Of a DNA stretch of 64,000 nt, positions 28,817 through 37,772 are shown in pieces. Made by a program: the position numbers and the translations under genes. The stretch spans positions 620,001 to 684,000 of the forward strand of contig OZ242210.1 of the NCBI GenBank assembly GCA_965206315.1, in the 5' to 3' direction. This DNA comes from Bin16 sp965206315. GTDB taxonomy: Bacteria; Chloroflexota; Dehalococcoidia; Lucifugimonadales; Australimonadaceae. How positions within the stretch are numbered: the first letter of the stretch is position 1; each line of letters opens with the position of its first letter. Under the pieces are notes generated by a model. That model was not told the DNA's origin. It was given only the letters and a program-made list of their open reading frames with translations, and ran no database searches.

Positions 28817-30034
28817 TCAGACGGCAGCCGGTGCTCCGGCCGGGCCGTTCTTCTCAGCGATGGATGGCAGCCATGCTTCCGCGGGACCCTCTATAAAACC
28901 TCCACCGAGCACGCGGTCACCGTCGTAGAAGACAGCGGCCTGACCCGGCGTGATGGCCCGCTGCGGCTCGTCGAACCATAGCACTGCGCCGTCGCCGTCG
29001 TGGTGGAGGACGGCCGAGGCAGGGTGTCCGTTGTAGCGTATGCGGGCGGAGACCCGATGCCTGTCAGCGGGGCGCGCGCCCGCAACGTAGCGGACGCCGC
29101 CCACGCGCACGCCATGCCGGAGCAGATCACGGCTCCCACCGACGGTGATGCGCCGCGTCTCAGGGTCGACAGCGGTAACGAAGACCTTCTCGCCCTCGGA
29201 CAGACCGAGCGCAGACGGTGCAACGCCGACGCCACGCCGCTGGCCGACGGTGTAGAACTCGATGCCCGGGTGCTCGCCGACGACGTGGCCTGCCGCATCC
29301 ACAACCTCACCCGGCTCCGGCGCGGACTCCTTCCGTATGAACCGGCGGTAGTCGCCGCTGGGGATGAAGCAGATCTCCTGGCTGTCCGCCTTGTCGGCGA
29401 GATGGAACCCGGCCTCTCTCGCAAGCGCGCGGATCTCGTCCTTGGCGTAACCGCCCACCGGCAGCAGCACACGCGCCAGCTGCTCCTGGCCGAGCCCGAA
29501 CAGGACGTAGGACTGGTCCTTCGTCGCGTCCACACCCTGCCGGAGCGTCCACTCGCCGTTGGAGGCGTCGCGTTCGATGCGAGCGTAGTGGCCCGTGGCG
29601 ACGTAGTCGGCATCCATCATCGCGGCGCGCTGCATAAGGAAGTCGAACTTGATACGGTCGTTGCAGGCGATACACGGGTGCGGCGTGCGCCCGCGCTCGT
29701 ACTCGCTCACGAAGTAGGCGACGACGTGCTCGCGGAACTCGCGCCGGGCGTCGACGACGTAGTGCGGCACGCCCAGCGCCTGGCAGACGCGGCGGGCGTC
29801 CTCGATGTCCTGGATGGAGCAGCAGCCCTGGTGGTCCGGCGATACGTCGTCCTCATCCGCCGACCAGAGCCTCATCGTGACGCCGATGACGTCGTATCCC
29901 TGCCGGTGCAGCAGGTACGCCGCGACCGACGAGTCGACGCCGCCCGACATCGCGGCGATGACCCGCTTTCCACGCTCCGTTGCACCGTCGTTCGTTCCCA
30001 TACGCTGCGGCGGCCTCCCGCCGCCGGTGTCCAT
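28817..30034 (-). CDS. mnmA: tRNA-specific 2-thiouridylase MnmA
   Basis: This enzyme adds sulfur to U34 of tRNA-Lys, -Glu and -Gln. The PP-loop AAMSGGVDSSVAAYLL starts the ATPase domain, the catalytic Cys pair lies in HPCIACNDRIKF and QEICFIPSGDY, and the TGHYARI segment binds tRNA. The start is uncertain: ATG 30034 gives 405 residues and ATG 30001 gives 394; neither has a clear ribosome site. It is divergent from rsfS with only 31 nt between. Confidence 0.92.
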   Translation of the reverse strand: MDTGGGRPPQRMGTNDGATERGKRVIAAMSGGVDSSVAAYLLHRQGYDVIGVTMRLWSADEDDVSPDHQGCCSIQDIEDARRVCQALGVPHYVVDARREFREHVVAYFVSEYERGRTPHPCIACNDRIKFDFLMQRAAMMDADYVATGHYARIERDASNGEWTLRQGVDATKDQSYVLFGLGQEQLARVLLPVGGYAKDEIRALAREAGFHLADKADSQEICFIPSGDYRRFIRKESAPEPGEVVDAAGHVVGEHPGIEFYTVGQRRGVGVAPSALGLSEGEKVFVTAVDPETRRITVGGSRDLLRHGVRVGGVRYVAGARPADRHRVSARIRYNGHPASAVLHHDGDGAVLWFDEPQRAITPGQAAVFYDGDRVLGGGFIEGPAEAWLPSIAEKNGPAGAPAAV

Positions 30035-30051
30035 GATAGCAGCGCCCCGCC

Positions 30052-30057
30052 TATAAT
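30052..30057 (+). promoter_or_regulatory. Candidate leaderless -10 box of rsfS
   Basis: A perfect TATAAT ends 8 nt before the rsfS ATG at 30066, with no Shine-Dalgarno. Confidence 0.5.
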
Positions 30058-30065
30058 CTTTCTGC

Positions 30066-30434
30066 ATGGCAACGCAGCAGAGCACACCCACGGACGCAGG
30101 CGCGGCGGCGCGCACAGCCGTCGACGCAGCCTCGGACAAGCAGGGCTCCAACATCGTGCTGCTGGACGTGCGGGGAGTGTCCGCGTTCGCCGATTACATG
30201 GTCGTGCTCACGGCAGGCAGCGTACGGCAGATGAACGCGCTCTCGGAGGACCTGATCGAGGCGGTGGAGAAGGCGGGGCCTTCGCTCCACCACCGCGAAG
30301 GCTCCGCGGAGTCCGGCTGGGTGCTGCTCGACTTCGGCGACGTGGTGGTACACGTCTTCAGCGAGGAGCAGCGGGACTTCTACCGGCTGGAGCAGGTGTG
30401 GCGGGCAGGCAGAGAACTCGTCAGGATTCAGTGA
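30066..30434 (+). CDS. rsfS: Ribosome silencing factor RsfS
   Basis: This 122-residue protein binds L14 and blocks subunit joining when nutrients are low. Signature stretches are NIVLLDVRGVSAFADYMVV and the C-terminal GWVLLDFGDVVVHVFSEEQRDFYRLEQVW. It starts at ATG 30066, probably leaderless, and its end overlaps the convergent ndk gene by 14 nt. Confidence 0.93.
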   Translation: MATQQSTPTDAGAAARTAVDAASDKQGSNIVLLDVRGVSAFADYMVVLTAGSVRQMNALSEDLIEAVEKAGPSLHHREGSAESGWVLLDFGDVVVHVFSEEQRDFYRLEQVWRAGRELVRIQ

Positions 30435-30876
30435 CCCAGGGCTCGATCTCGCGGGAGTAGTCCAGCAGGTCGCCGTCCTCGAAGAAGATGGCGAGTTCCC
30501 GCTCCGCGGACTCCGGCGAGTCGGAGCCGTGGATCAGGTTCCGCCCTATCTCCACCGCCATGTCGCCGCGAATGGTGCCGGGCTCGGCGTCCTGAGGGTT
30601 CGTGGCCCCCATCGTCTTCCGCACGACCTCCACCGCGTTCTTGCCTTCCACCGCCATCGCGACGATCGGACGGGACATCATGAACGAGGCGAGCCCCGCG
30701 AAGAACGGCTTCTCGACGTGCTCGGCGTAGTGCCGCTGCGCGGTCGGCATGTCCATCTGCATCAGCTTCATGCCGACTATCTTCAGCCCACGGTCTTCCA
30801 ATCGAGAGATGATCCTGCCCGCGAGGCCGCGCTGCAGCGCGTCCGGTTTGAGCAGAACGAGAGAACGCTCGGACAA
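30421..30876 (-). CDS. ndk: Nucleoside diphosphate kinase
   Basis: This 151-residue enzyme equalises NTP pools via a phosphohistidine. The N-terminus ERSLVLLKPDALQRGL and the active-site His in RNLIHGSDSPESAERE are diagnostic, and the length is normal. It is monocistronic; about 100 nt upstream separate it from tsaB. Confidence 0.96.
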   Translation of the reverse strand: MSERSLVLLKPDALQRGLAGRIISRLEDRGLKIVGMKLMQMDMPTAQRHYAEHVEKPFFAGLASFMMSRPIVAMAVEGKNAVEVVRKTMGATNPQDAEPGTIRGDMAVEIGRNLIHGSDSPESAERELAIFFEDGDLLDYSREIEPWVTES

Positions 30877-30978
30877 GAGTGGTTACTCCTTCGTGCAGTC
30901 GGCTACCGGCCGGCACACTCACAAGATGACCCGTCGCGGCGGGGCGGCGGGTCTCGTAGGCTATCACAAAGGGCGCGG

Positions 30979-31680
30979 CTAGCCGCCCGAGACGGGTTTC
31001 GGCGCACTCGGAGGTGTGATGCGCGGCGAGCGGAGGTAGCGCGGAGCGATGGCCGTCGCGCTGCCCGCCTCGCCCGACGCCAGCATCGCCGCACCGAGCT
31101 CCGCCGCGCCCGACAGGCGCGCCAGCGGCGCGGACTCGATAACGAACCGTGCACCCGCGCCCATGCGCTCACGCAAGGCGTCTTCCACGTCAGCCGCCGA
31201 CTCGCCGCAGAAGAGCGTGTCGCCGGACTGCGCGGCTGCGAACTCAGCGATGGGGGAGACCTGCTCCTCGGTCAGCGCGCTCCACGAGCCGTCGCTCATG
31301 CCGTAGACGGCCCAGGCCACCACGCCCCTGCCCGCAGGGAGCACCGCACAGATACCCTCCGCAGTCGAACGGTAGGGATACGCCGAGGCTTCCAGCGTGC
31401 TCACGCCGGCCACCGGAAGCGACCACGCCACCGCCAGCCCCTTCGCGACCCCGATGCCGGTGCGCAGCGCGCTGAACCCGCCGGGCCCGACGCTCACCAC
31501 GACGCCGTCCAGCGCGTCCGGCGCCACGGCTTCCGCTTCCGTGAGCCACCGGACCGCGGGCATGAGCTCCGCAGTGTGGTTGTTGCGGGAGCGCCACGAG
31601 ACGGAGCGCGACAGCCCGTCCCGCCAGACCGCCGCCGCCCCATAGCGCGTGGACGTGTCTATGACCAGGTACGCCGTCAT
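30979..31680 (-). CDS. tsaB: tRNA t6A biosynthesis protein TsaB
   Basis: This 233-residue protein is the scaffold partner of TsaD in making t6A37 on tRNA. The N-terminus YLVIDTSTRYGAAAV and the HTAELMPAV and VGPGGFSALRTGIGVAKGLA motifs identify it. Its ATG overlaps the tsaE stop (ATGA), making thiL-tsaE-tsaB one operon. tsaD is not in the window. Confidence 0.93.
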   Translation of the reverse strand: MTAYLVIDTSTRYGAAAVWRDGLSRSVSWRSRNNHTAELMPAVRWLTEAEAVAPDALDGVVVSVGPGGFSALRTGIGVAKGLAVAWSLPVAGVSTLEASAYPYRSTAEGICAVLPAGRGVVAWAVYGMSDGSWSALTEEQVSPIAEFAAAQSGDTLFCGESAADVEDALRERMGAGARFVIESAPLARLSGAAELGAAMLASGEAGSATAIAPRYLRSPRITPPSAPKPVSGG

Positions 31681-32147
31681 CCCGCCTCCGTCTGTAACGC
31701 GGCGAGCAGCTGGACGTAGCGTTCGCCGTGAGGCTCCAGCGTCAGCACCCGGGCATCCGGCGCGTCGCCGAAAGCGATGCCGACCACGAGGTGCTCGTCC
31801 GGAAAGACGGCCTGCGCCTGTTCGGGCCACTCGACGACGCACGCTCCTTCTTCCAGCATCTCCCCGAACGCCAGATCGTCTATCTCGAGGTCGCCGCCAT
31901 CCATCCGGAAGAGGTCCACATGGTAGACGGGGATGCGCCCCTGGTACTCGTGCACCAGCACGAACGTCGGGCTGTGCGCGTAGCCGGTCACGCCCGCTCC
32001 CCAGGCGACGCCCTGCGTCAGGGTCGTCTTGCCTGCGCCGAGCGTCCCGCGCAGCAGGTAGAGGTCGCCGGGCTCCGCGAGCGCGCCGAGCCTGCGCCCG
32101 AGCGCCTGCGTCTCCTCGGCGCTGTACGTTTCGAACCGTGTATCCAT
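31677..32147 (-). CDS. tsaE: tRNA t6A biosynthesis ATPase TsaE
   Basis: This 156-residue P-loop ATPase works with TsaB/TsaD. The Walker A is LRGTLGAGKTTLTQG (about residues 32-46), and SPTFVLVHEYQG and YHVDLFRM are the switch-like family motifs. I chose the ATG at 32147 because it overlaps the thiL stop (TGATG); an in-frame ATG at 32165 lies inside thiL. Confidence 0.93.
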   Translation of the reverse strand: MDTRFETYSAEETQALGRRLGALAEPGDLYLLRGTLGAGKTTLTQGVAWGAGVTGYAHSPTFVLVHEYQGRIPVYHVDLFRMDGGDLEIDDLAFGEMLEEGACVVEWPEQAQAVFPDEHLVVGIAFGDAPDARVLTLEPHGERYVQLLAALQTEAG

Positions 32148-33139
32148 CACCGCAAGTGCTCCCATCCTTCGATCCCGATAGAGACAGGCTCGCCACGCCC
32201 CGCGACGAACGAAATCCTGCCGACGGGACCCTCTGTGATCTCACCGATAACCGCGCTGCCGGGGACCTCGGACACGGCAGTCTGCACGATATCCGACGGG
32301 CCGGTGAACAGCAGCTCGTAGTCCTCGCCGCCGCCCAGTGCCAGCCGCAGCGCGTCCGGGCGGAACTCGCTCCGGAGCGCATCCGCCACAGGCACATGCT
32401 CGATCTCGATCTGCGCCGCGACGCCGGACGCCTTCGTTAGTTTCGGCAGGTCGGCGGCGAGCCCGTCCGACAGGTCCATCGCACAGCGCACGCCGACACG
32501 ACGGAGCACAGCGCCTGCGTCCGTCCGCGCCTCGGGCCTGCGGTGCGCCAGCGCAAGCGCCTGTCGCGCAGGGGTGTCCAGCTCGGCGCCGCTCTCCAAC
32601 AGCAGCAGCCCTCCGCGCGACCCGCCGAGCGGGCCGGTGACGGCGAGCGCGTCGCCGGGGCGGGCCGCCGACCGGGACAGCGGCGTGGCGCTGCACACGC
32701 CCGTCATGGCGATGGTAACGAACGGAACAGGCGAGCCGACGATGTCTCCACCCATCAGCTCCGTGCCGTAGACGGCGCACGCTTCCAGCATCCCGTCGTA
32801 CAGCGCGTCAACGTCACCCACGTCGAGGTCAGCGGGCAGGCCAAGCGTTACCAGACCTGCGAAGGGCGAACCGCCCATGGCGGCGATGTCGCTCACGTTG
32901 GAGACCCACGCCTTCCAGCCAACGTCCGCCCATGACGCGGTGGACGTGCGGAAGTGGACCCCCTCGACCATCGTATCGGTCGTGGCGGCCTGCACACCGG
33001 CCACGCGCCACGCCGCAGCGTCGTCCCCGATGGCGGTGATGACACGGCCACCCATCGTCTGCAGCGGGCTGGCGCGGCGCACACGCTCAACGATGCGCTC
33101 GATGAGCGCCGTTTCCCCCAGTTCTCCAACCGTGGTCAT
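32147..33139 (-). CDS. thiL: Thiamine-monophosphate kinase
   Basis: This 330-residue enzyme makes thiamine diphosphate from thiamine monophosphate. Motifs are ITAIGDDAAAW, TTDTMVEGVHF, KAWVSNVSDIAAMGG, VTGPLGGSRGG and the C-terminal GGGEDYELLFT. The ATG at 33139 has no Shine-Dalgarno, and GATAAT ends 6 nt upstream, suggesting a leaderless transcript. It heads the thiL-tsaE-tsaB operon and is divergent from the DUF3179 gene. Confidence 0.93.
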   Translation of the reverse strand: MTTVGELGETALIERIVERVRRASPLQTMGGRVITAIGDDAAAWRVAGVQAATTDTMVEGVHFRTSTASWADVGWKAWVSNVSDIAAMGGSPFAGLVTLGLPADLDVGDVDALYDGMLEACAVYGTELMGGDIVGSPVPFVTIAMTGVCSATPLSRSAARPGDALAVTGPLGGSRGGLLLLESGAELDTPARQALALAHRRPEARTDAGAVLRRVGVRCAMDLSDGLAADLPKLTKASGVAAQIEIEHVPVADALRSEFRPDALRLALGGGEDYELLFTGPSDIVQTAVSEVPGSAVIGEITEGPVGRISFVAGRGEPVSIGIEGWEHLR

Positions 33140-33145
33140 GGAGGC

Positions 33146-33151
33146 ATTATC
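33146..33151 (-). promoter_or_regulatory. Candidate leaderless -10 box of thiL
   Basis: On the minus strand GATAAT ends 6 nt before the thiL ATG, again without a ribosome-binding site. Confidence 0.4.
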
Positions 33152-33197
33152 GCAAAACCGCGCGGCGACGGCGGGCGTATACTGATCGCAGGGCAAC

Positions 33198-34694
33198 ATG
33201 TCACGACTATCCCTCACCACTCTGCTTGCCGCCGCCTTCCTCGTTGCAGGGTGCACCTCCACGGCCTATACGCCCGAGCCGCCCACACCGACCCCGACAC
33301 ACACGCCGACCCTTGCGCCTACGGCCACTCCCGCTCCCACGAGCGCACCCGCATCAACGCCGGACCACCCCTACGACCCGAACAACACGATGTGGCGCAT
33401 CTTCAGCACCACCGACCAGACGTTCGAGGCCCTGCAGCTTGCCCTTGACGACGCCGTGGCAGCGAACGACGTCTCCCAAGTGCCGATCATCGTGGAGATC
33501 ATGCGTTTCAGCGGCGCGCCGGCGGTGATGGATGCGTACCGGCAGGCACTCATCGACCTCACCGGCCAGGACTTCTGGCTCGACCCGCCTGCGTGGAACG
33601 CGGCGATGGAGTGGCTTGGGCCTCGCCGGGACGAGTTCCCTCCGCCGAGCGAGTACCTGGACTGGAAGGTGAACATCCTCGGGCTCATCGACCCGCGCAT
33701 GGCGGCATTCTTCACCGCCGCGCCCGGCTCGGAGCGCATCGATCTCACAGAGGCAGTCTGGGGCGGTGTGCGCACCGACGGCATCCCCGACCTGCAGTTC
33801 GCGCCTACGCTCACCCCTGACGAGGCGGACTACCTGGACCCGCGCGACCGCGTCTTCGGCGTCTCCATCAACGGCGAGCACCGCGCCTACCCGCTGCGCA
33901 TCATGAACCCGCACGAGATGGCGAACGATCGGTTAGGAGGCGAGCCGATAGCGCTCGCCTACTGAACGCTCTGTTTCAGCGGGATCGTGTATTCCGCGAA
34001 GATAAACGGGGAGCCCACCACGTTCGGCACGTCCGGCATGCTCTACCAGAGCAACAAGCTGATGTACGACCGCACGACGAACTCGATCTGGAACCAGTTC
34101 ACCGGCGAACCCGTCGTCGGCCCGCTGGCGGACAGCGGCATCAAGCTCGACTTCTTCCCGTCCGTGCTGACGACATGGGAGGAGTGGTTGGCCGAACACC
34201 CGGACACGACGGTCCTGAACGTCGATACCGGGGTCTACTCGCCAGCCGTCTATGCCCACGAGTGGGAGCCGCACGCCATCTACTTTGACTACTTCTCATC
34301 GCCCCGGACGATGTTCCCGGTCTTCAACCGGGACGACGCGCTGCTCCCCAAGGAGACGGTCATCGGCGTAGGCATCGACGGCGACTACAAGGCGTACCCC
34401 GTCTCCGCGTTCGCCGACGAGCCCGTCATCAACGATGTGGTGGGCGGGCAGGAGATCGTCATCGCCGGATCGAGCACCTGGGGCACGGGCAGGGTCTACG
34501 AGCGGGGTGGACGGACGTTCGCCGAGGAAGGCGACGGCCTGAGGGACTCGGATGGGGCGCTGTGGACCATCGGCGAAGATGCGCTGGCCCGGGCGGACGG
34601 CGCCGAGACGCTGGCGCGCATACCGACGATAACGTCGTTCTGGCACGGGTGGTTCTCGTTCCACCCGGACACCGCCCGCTACGAGAGCAGCTAA
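33198..34694 (+). CDS. DUF3179 lipoprotein with in-frame TGA: candidate selenoprotein
   Basis: This frame reads 498 residues if TGA at 33963-33965 is decoded as selenocysteine (residue 256). The N-terminus is a lipoprotein signal with lipobox LVAGC (C19), then a Pro/Thr-rich linker. The DUF3179 domain runs from about residue 190 to the end. The segment before the TGA (RAYPLRIMNPHEMANDRLGGEPIALAY split at the codon) and after it (TLCFSGIVYSAKI..., TFGTSGMLYQSNKLMYDR) match the family without gap. The family normally has Cys-x-x-Cys there, so the TGA replaces the first Cys to give U-T-L-C. Downstream, 242 codons are intact. A SECIS-like hairpin follows, and selA is in the window. The alternative is a point nonsense mutation. 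Confidence 0.75.
33974..34001 (+). promoter_or_regulatory. Candidate bacterial SECIS element
   Basis: Just 3' of the TGA, GCGGGAT (33979-33985) pairs with ATTCCGC (33991-33997), one G-U included, closing a 5-nt loop CGTGT. The stem extends by TTTC/GAAG below a bulged A at 33978. The loop has G at its second position and begins 20 nt after the TGA, which agrees with my recollection of bacterial SECIS models (G in the first two loop positions, loop within about 16-37 nt). Confidence 0.65.
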
Positions 34695-34729
34695 TCCGCC
34701 AGAGGCTCTCTGCCGCCTAAAAGGAAGAA

Positions 34730-34745
34730 GGCGGGTCTCCCCGCC
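34730..34745 (+). terminator. Hairpin after the DUF3179 gene
   Basis: GGCGGG-TCTC-CCCGCC forms a 6-bp GC stem 36 nt after the stop. The following bases are only partly T-rich (ATTCGTTCC), so it is a weak intrinsic terminator. Confidence 0.45.
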
Positions 34746-34893
34746 ATTCGTTCCTCTGCCGGCGTTCCCGACACACCTCTTATCCGTCGCTCCTTCGCGT
34801 ATCTAGGGCGGAGCCACCCATGTCCGTGTCGGTGTTCGCTTCAGTACCCATACTACCGGCAGAGTGTTGCGTCCCAGTTACACGAACGTTAAG

Positions 34894-34920
34894 GGAGTGT
34901 TACGGCTGGTGAAACACTCC
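34894..34920. repeat. Inverted repeat between convergent genes
   Basis: GGAGTGTT and AACACTCC form a perfect 8-bp stem with an 11-nt loop, between the ends of the DUF3179 gene and the Rieske gene. It may serve as a terminator; a further GAGTGTT copy lies at about 34863. Confidence 0.45.
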
Positions 34921-34953
34921 GGGAACGGTGTCCAGCGATGCAGGACGGAAGTG

Positions 34954-36225
34954 TCAGGCTGCGCCCACGTACATCTTCTCCATGAGCGCGTCCTGCCAGC
35001 GGACGCTGCCGGGCAGCACCTCTTCGATGGCGCGGATGTGGTAGTAGGCGTCGTTCGCGCCGCGGGGCGTCCCGCCGTCCTCGACCATGCGGACCGCCTC
35101 CAGCAGCATCTTGCGCGCGATGATGACGGCGCGGTCGGTCTGGCCGAGGTGCTCCTGGCTGCGGTCGACGATGGGTTTCATCGCCTCCTGCACTGCCCGG
35201 TCCTGCGCGTTGATGCCCTTGATGCCGGTGAACGTGTCGGTACGCTGGACCTCGCGGTCGAGCAGCCAGTTGTTGCGCGGGTTGCGCAGGCTCCGCCATG
35301 TCGTCTGGTCGACGTCGTCGGGGCCGTTGCCCGTCGCGAGCTCATCGCGCTCGGCCTGGGTAAGGGGCTCGTCCAGCGTGTAGAACCAGTTCCAGACCAT
35401 CGTGGTCTCGTCATCCATCGGCACCCAGTGGTGGCCGGCGATCTTGAACTTGAACCATGAGCCATCGTTGTTCAGCTGCGCCGCGCGGATCTGCACGTGG
35501 GGCATCACGTAGTGGTAGGTGCGAACGTAGTTGGCGTCCTCGCCGGGCAGAGGACGGACTGAGCCGTAGCGGTAGCCGTAGTCCGTGGGCTCGACATCGA
35601 GCTTCGAGGCCGTTGCTTTTGCCCGCAGACCGTCCAAACCTCCCGCGCCGCCCGTGCCGAACTTGCGGTGTAGGAAGGACGAGTGTACGGAGTCGATACC
35701 GCCTTCCAACGCCTGCAGCCAGTTGCACTCCTCGATGACCTTGGAAGCATGGCGGTGGGTCTGGGGCTGACGCGTGAACTCGAATGAGGGCTCCGGGGGC
35801 GTCTGCTCCTTCGGCCCCATGTAGGTCCAGATGATGCCGCCGATCTCCACCGTAGGGTACGCCGTGATACGCACCTTGCGGCTGAAGTCGTACTGCTCGG
35901 GCTCGTTCGGCATGTCGACGCACGTGCCATCCACGTCGAACTTCCAGCCGTGGTAGACGCAGCGGATGCCGTTCTCCTCGTTCCGGCCCAGCCAGAGCGA
36001 CGTAAGGCGGTGGGGGCACCACTCGCTCATCAGGCCTACACGGCCGGACGTGTCGCGGAACGCTACGAGGTCCTCGCCAAGGATGCGCAAGCGCAGGGGG
36101 TCGCAGTCGGGGTGCGGCAACTCGTGAGAGATGAGGACCGGCTGCCAGTATCGGCGCATCAGCTCGCCCATAGGCGTGCCCGGCCCCACGCGGGTCAGTC
36201 GTTCGTTGTCCCTGGTCGAAAGCAT
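34954..36225 (-). CDS. Rieske [2Fe-2S] aromatic oxygenase
   Basis: This 423-residue single-component-type terminal oxygenase has Rieske ligands C70-x-H72 and C89-x2-H92 (CPHR and CVYHGW). The mononuclear iron site is D-x2-H-x4-H in GGIDSVHSSFLH (about residue 180). It resembles phthalate 4,5-dioxygenase and related ring oxygenases. The ATG at 36225 follows AGAGGAAG. No reductase is adjacent. The next gene upstream on the strand is MmgE/PrpD, 75 nt away. Confidence 0.87.
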   Translation of the reverse strand: MLSTRDNERLTRVGPGTPMGELMRRYWQPVLISHELPHPDCDPLRLRILGEDLVAFRDTSGRVGLMSEWCPHRLTSLWLGRNEENGIRCVYHGWKFDVDGTCVDMPNEPEQYDFSRKVRITAYPTVEIGGIIWTYMGPKEQTPPEPSFEFTRQPQTHRHASKVIEECNWLQALEGGIDSVHSSFLHRKFGTGGAGGLDGLRAKATASKLDVEPTDYGYRYGSVRPLPGEDANYVRTYHYVMPHVQIRAAQLNNDGSWFKFKIAGHHWVPMDDETTMVWNWFYTLDEPLTQAERDELATGNGPDDVDQTTWRSLRNPRNNWLLDREVQRTDTFTGIKGINAQDRAVQEAMKPIVDRSQEHLGQTDRAVIIARKMLLEAVRMVEDGGTPRGANDAYYHIRAIEEVLPGSVRWQDALMEKMYVGAA

Positions 36226-36300
36226 GGTCGGCTTCCTCTTGGTAGTCGTTGAGTTTCGATGTTTGTACGCCCCGCAAGGCAGGCCTGTCAACGAGTCCGG

Positions 36301-37710
36301 CTACCCTCCCCGCAGCAGACGGAGGAAGTCCGTGACGTCCGCTACGTCGTCGAGGCGCTCCGTCATGTCGATGACTTCGTCGATCGTCGCGTCGCTCAGC
36401 GGCGCCCCTGCGTGGACGGCGCAGGCGCGGAACTTCTGGTGGCGCTGCTCGTCGGTGAGCGGGTTGTCGCGATGGCCAGGGGCGGCATCCACGCGCTCAG
36501 AGAGGGTTTCGCCGCCCGCGAGCGTCACCTCCACGACGCCGGACTTGCCGAGCGATTCGTCCACCTCGTACTCGGTGACGTTGGCGATGCGCAGGCACGT
36601 CTCCTCGAACAGACCCTGCGGTGTCGGCTGGAGGTCGGCCAGCGTCACGTTGCCGGTGGTGAGCGCTCGCGCCGTGGCGAAGATGATCGAGTCCTCGGCC
36701 TCCACGGGCGCCTGCGGGTTGCGCCGGGTCTGCAGGGGCTCGCAGAACGTGCGGATGTGCGGTTCGCCCCGCAGCAGCACGCGGGTCACTGCCGACGGGT
36801 CGGGCACACGCGTCGCTCGCAGGTTCGCGGCGGCCTCGATGAAGACGTGCGCGACGCCGGTGGTGGGCCACGGCTTGATGCCCACGTTCAGCAGACGCCA
36901 CTCCTCGCCGAGACCGTCGCTCATCGCAGGGCGGTGGAACACGCCGCCGTAGTAGGTGGGGAAGAAACCTGCCGCGCCCTCGAACGCATCGCAGTCGCCC
37001 AGCAGTCCTTCGCGCGCCAGCAGCACGCTCTGCATCCCGGCCTGGCAGGAGAACGCGGCGTAGATCGCCTTGGCGGGACGCCCCTCCAGCACCGGCTGCC
37101 GTCCGCCGGATGCCTGCATGAACGCGAGGCCGAGCGCGCTGTGCGTCTCCTGCGGCGAGAAGCCGAGCATGCGCGACGCGCTCATCGCCGCGGCGAAGCA
37201 GCCCGGCATCTGCGTCGGTTGGGGTCTCGATTCCGTGAAAGCGCCCTGCGTCGCGGTGATGGCGATGCCGATGCGCGACATGAGTTCCATCCCTGCCGCA
37301 AGCGCGGTCATGAACTCCTTGCCGGACGCCCCGCCCCGCAGCTCCGCAGCCACGAGCGCCGTCGGCAGCGTCACCGGTCCCAGGTGGCCGGAGCCGACGG
37401 CGGTGGTGTCGTCGAAGTTCAGCGCGTGCGCCATGCCGCCGTTCAGCATCGCGGCCACGGCGGCGGGCAGCCTGTCCGGCAACCCGATGAGCGATGCTTC
37501 CTCCGCACCCCCCGCCTTGCGCGCCCACGCGAGCAGTTCCGGGATGCCGATGCCGAGCGTGTTGGCCGCGATGGAGGTAGCGATTGTGTCCAGTGTGATC
37601 GACCGCACTGTGCGGCGCACGTTGTCCGGGAGGTCATCGTACGTCAACCCCGCGCCGAACCGCGCCCACAATGAGGTCAGCTCTTCAGTACCCAAGTCCT
37701 GTGTCGTCAT
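36301..37710 (-). CDS. MmgE/PrpD family protein
   Basis: This 469-residue protein belongs to the MmgE/PrpD family, which includes 2-methylcitrate dehydratase, cis-aconitate decarboxylase and many uncharacterised members. Family features are the N-terminal helical bundle with LDTIATSIAANTLG, the HALNFDDT segment carrying the active-site-like His/Asp, and AAAMSASRMLGFS. The ATG at 37710 has GGAG at 8 nt. With no methylcitrate genes nearby, the substrate is open; it probably acts with the Rieske gene downstream. Confidence 0.85.
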   Translation of the reverse strand: MTTQDLGTEELTSLWARFGAGLTYDDLPDNVRRTVRSITLDTIATSIAANTLGIGIPELLAWARKAGGAEEASLIGLPDRLPAAVAAMLNGGMAHALNFDDTTAVGSGHLGPVTLPTALVAAELRGGASGKEFMTALAAGMELMSRIGIAITATQGAFTESRPQPTQMPGCFAAAMSASRMLGFSPQETHSALGLAFMQASGGRQPVLEGRPAKAIYAAFSCQAGMQSVLLAREGLLGDCDAFEGAAGFFPTYYGGVFHRPAMSDGLGEEWRLLNVGIKPWPTTGVAHVFIEAAANLRATRVPDPSAVTRVLLRGEPHIRTFCEPLQTRRNPQAPVEAEDSIIFATARALTTGNVTLADLQPTPQGLFEETCLRIANVTEYEVDESLGKSGVVEVTLAGGETLSERVDAAPGHRDNPLTDEQRHQKFRACAVHAGAPLSDATIDEVIDMTERLDDVADVTDFLRLLRGG

Positions 37711-37772
37711 CCCATGCTCCTTCGGCTCTATCGGCGTGCGCATTATGACGGTGGAAGCGTGCGGGCTGCACC

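Noticed and set aside
28817..28819. mnmA and rnhB in the same frame across a TGA: read-through or Sec?
   Set aside because: MnmA ends where its family normally ends and RNase HII is a separate enzyme. It is coincidence of frame in a compact operon.
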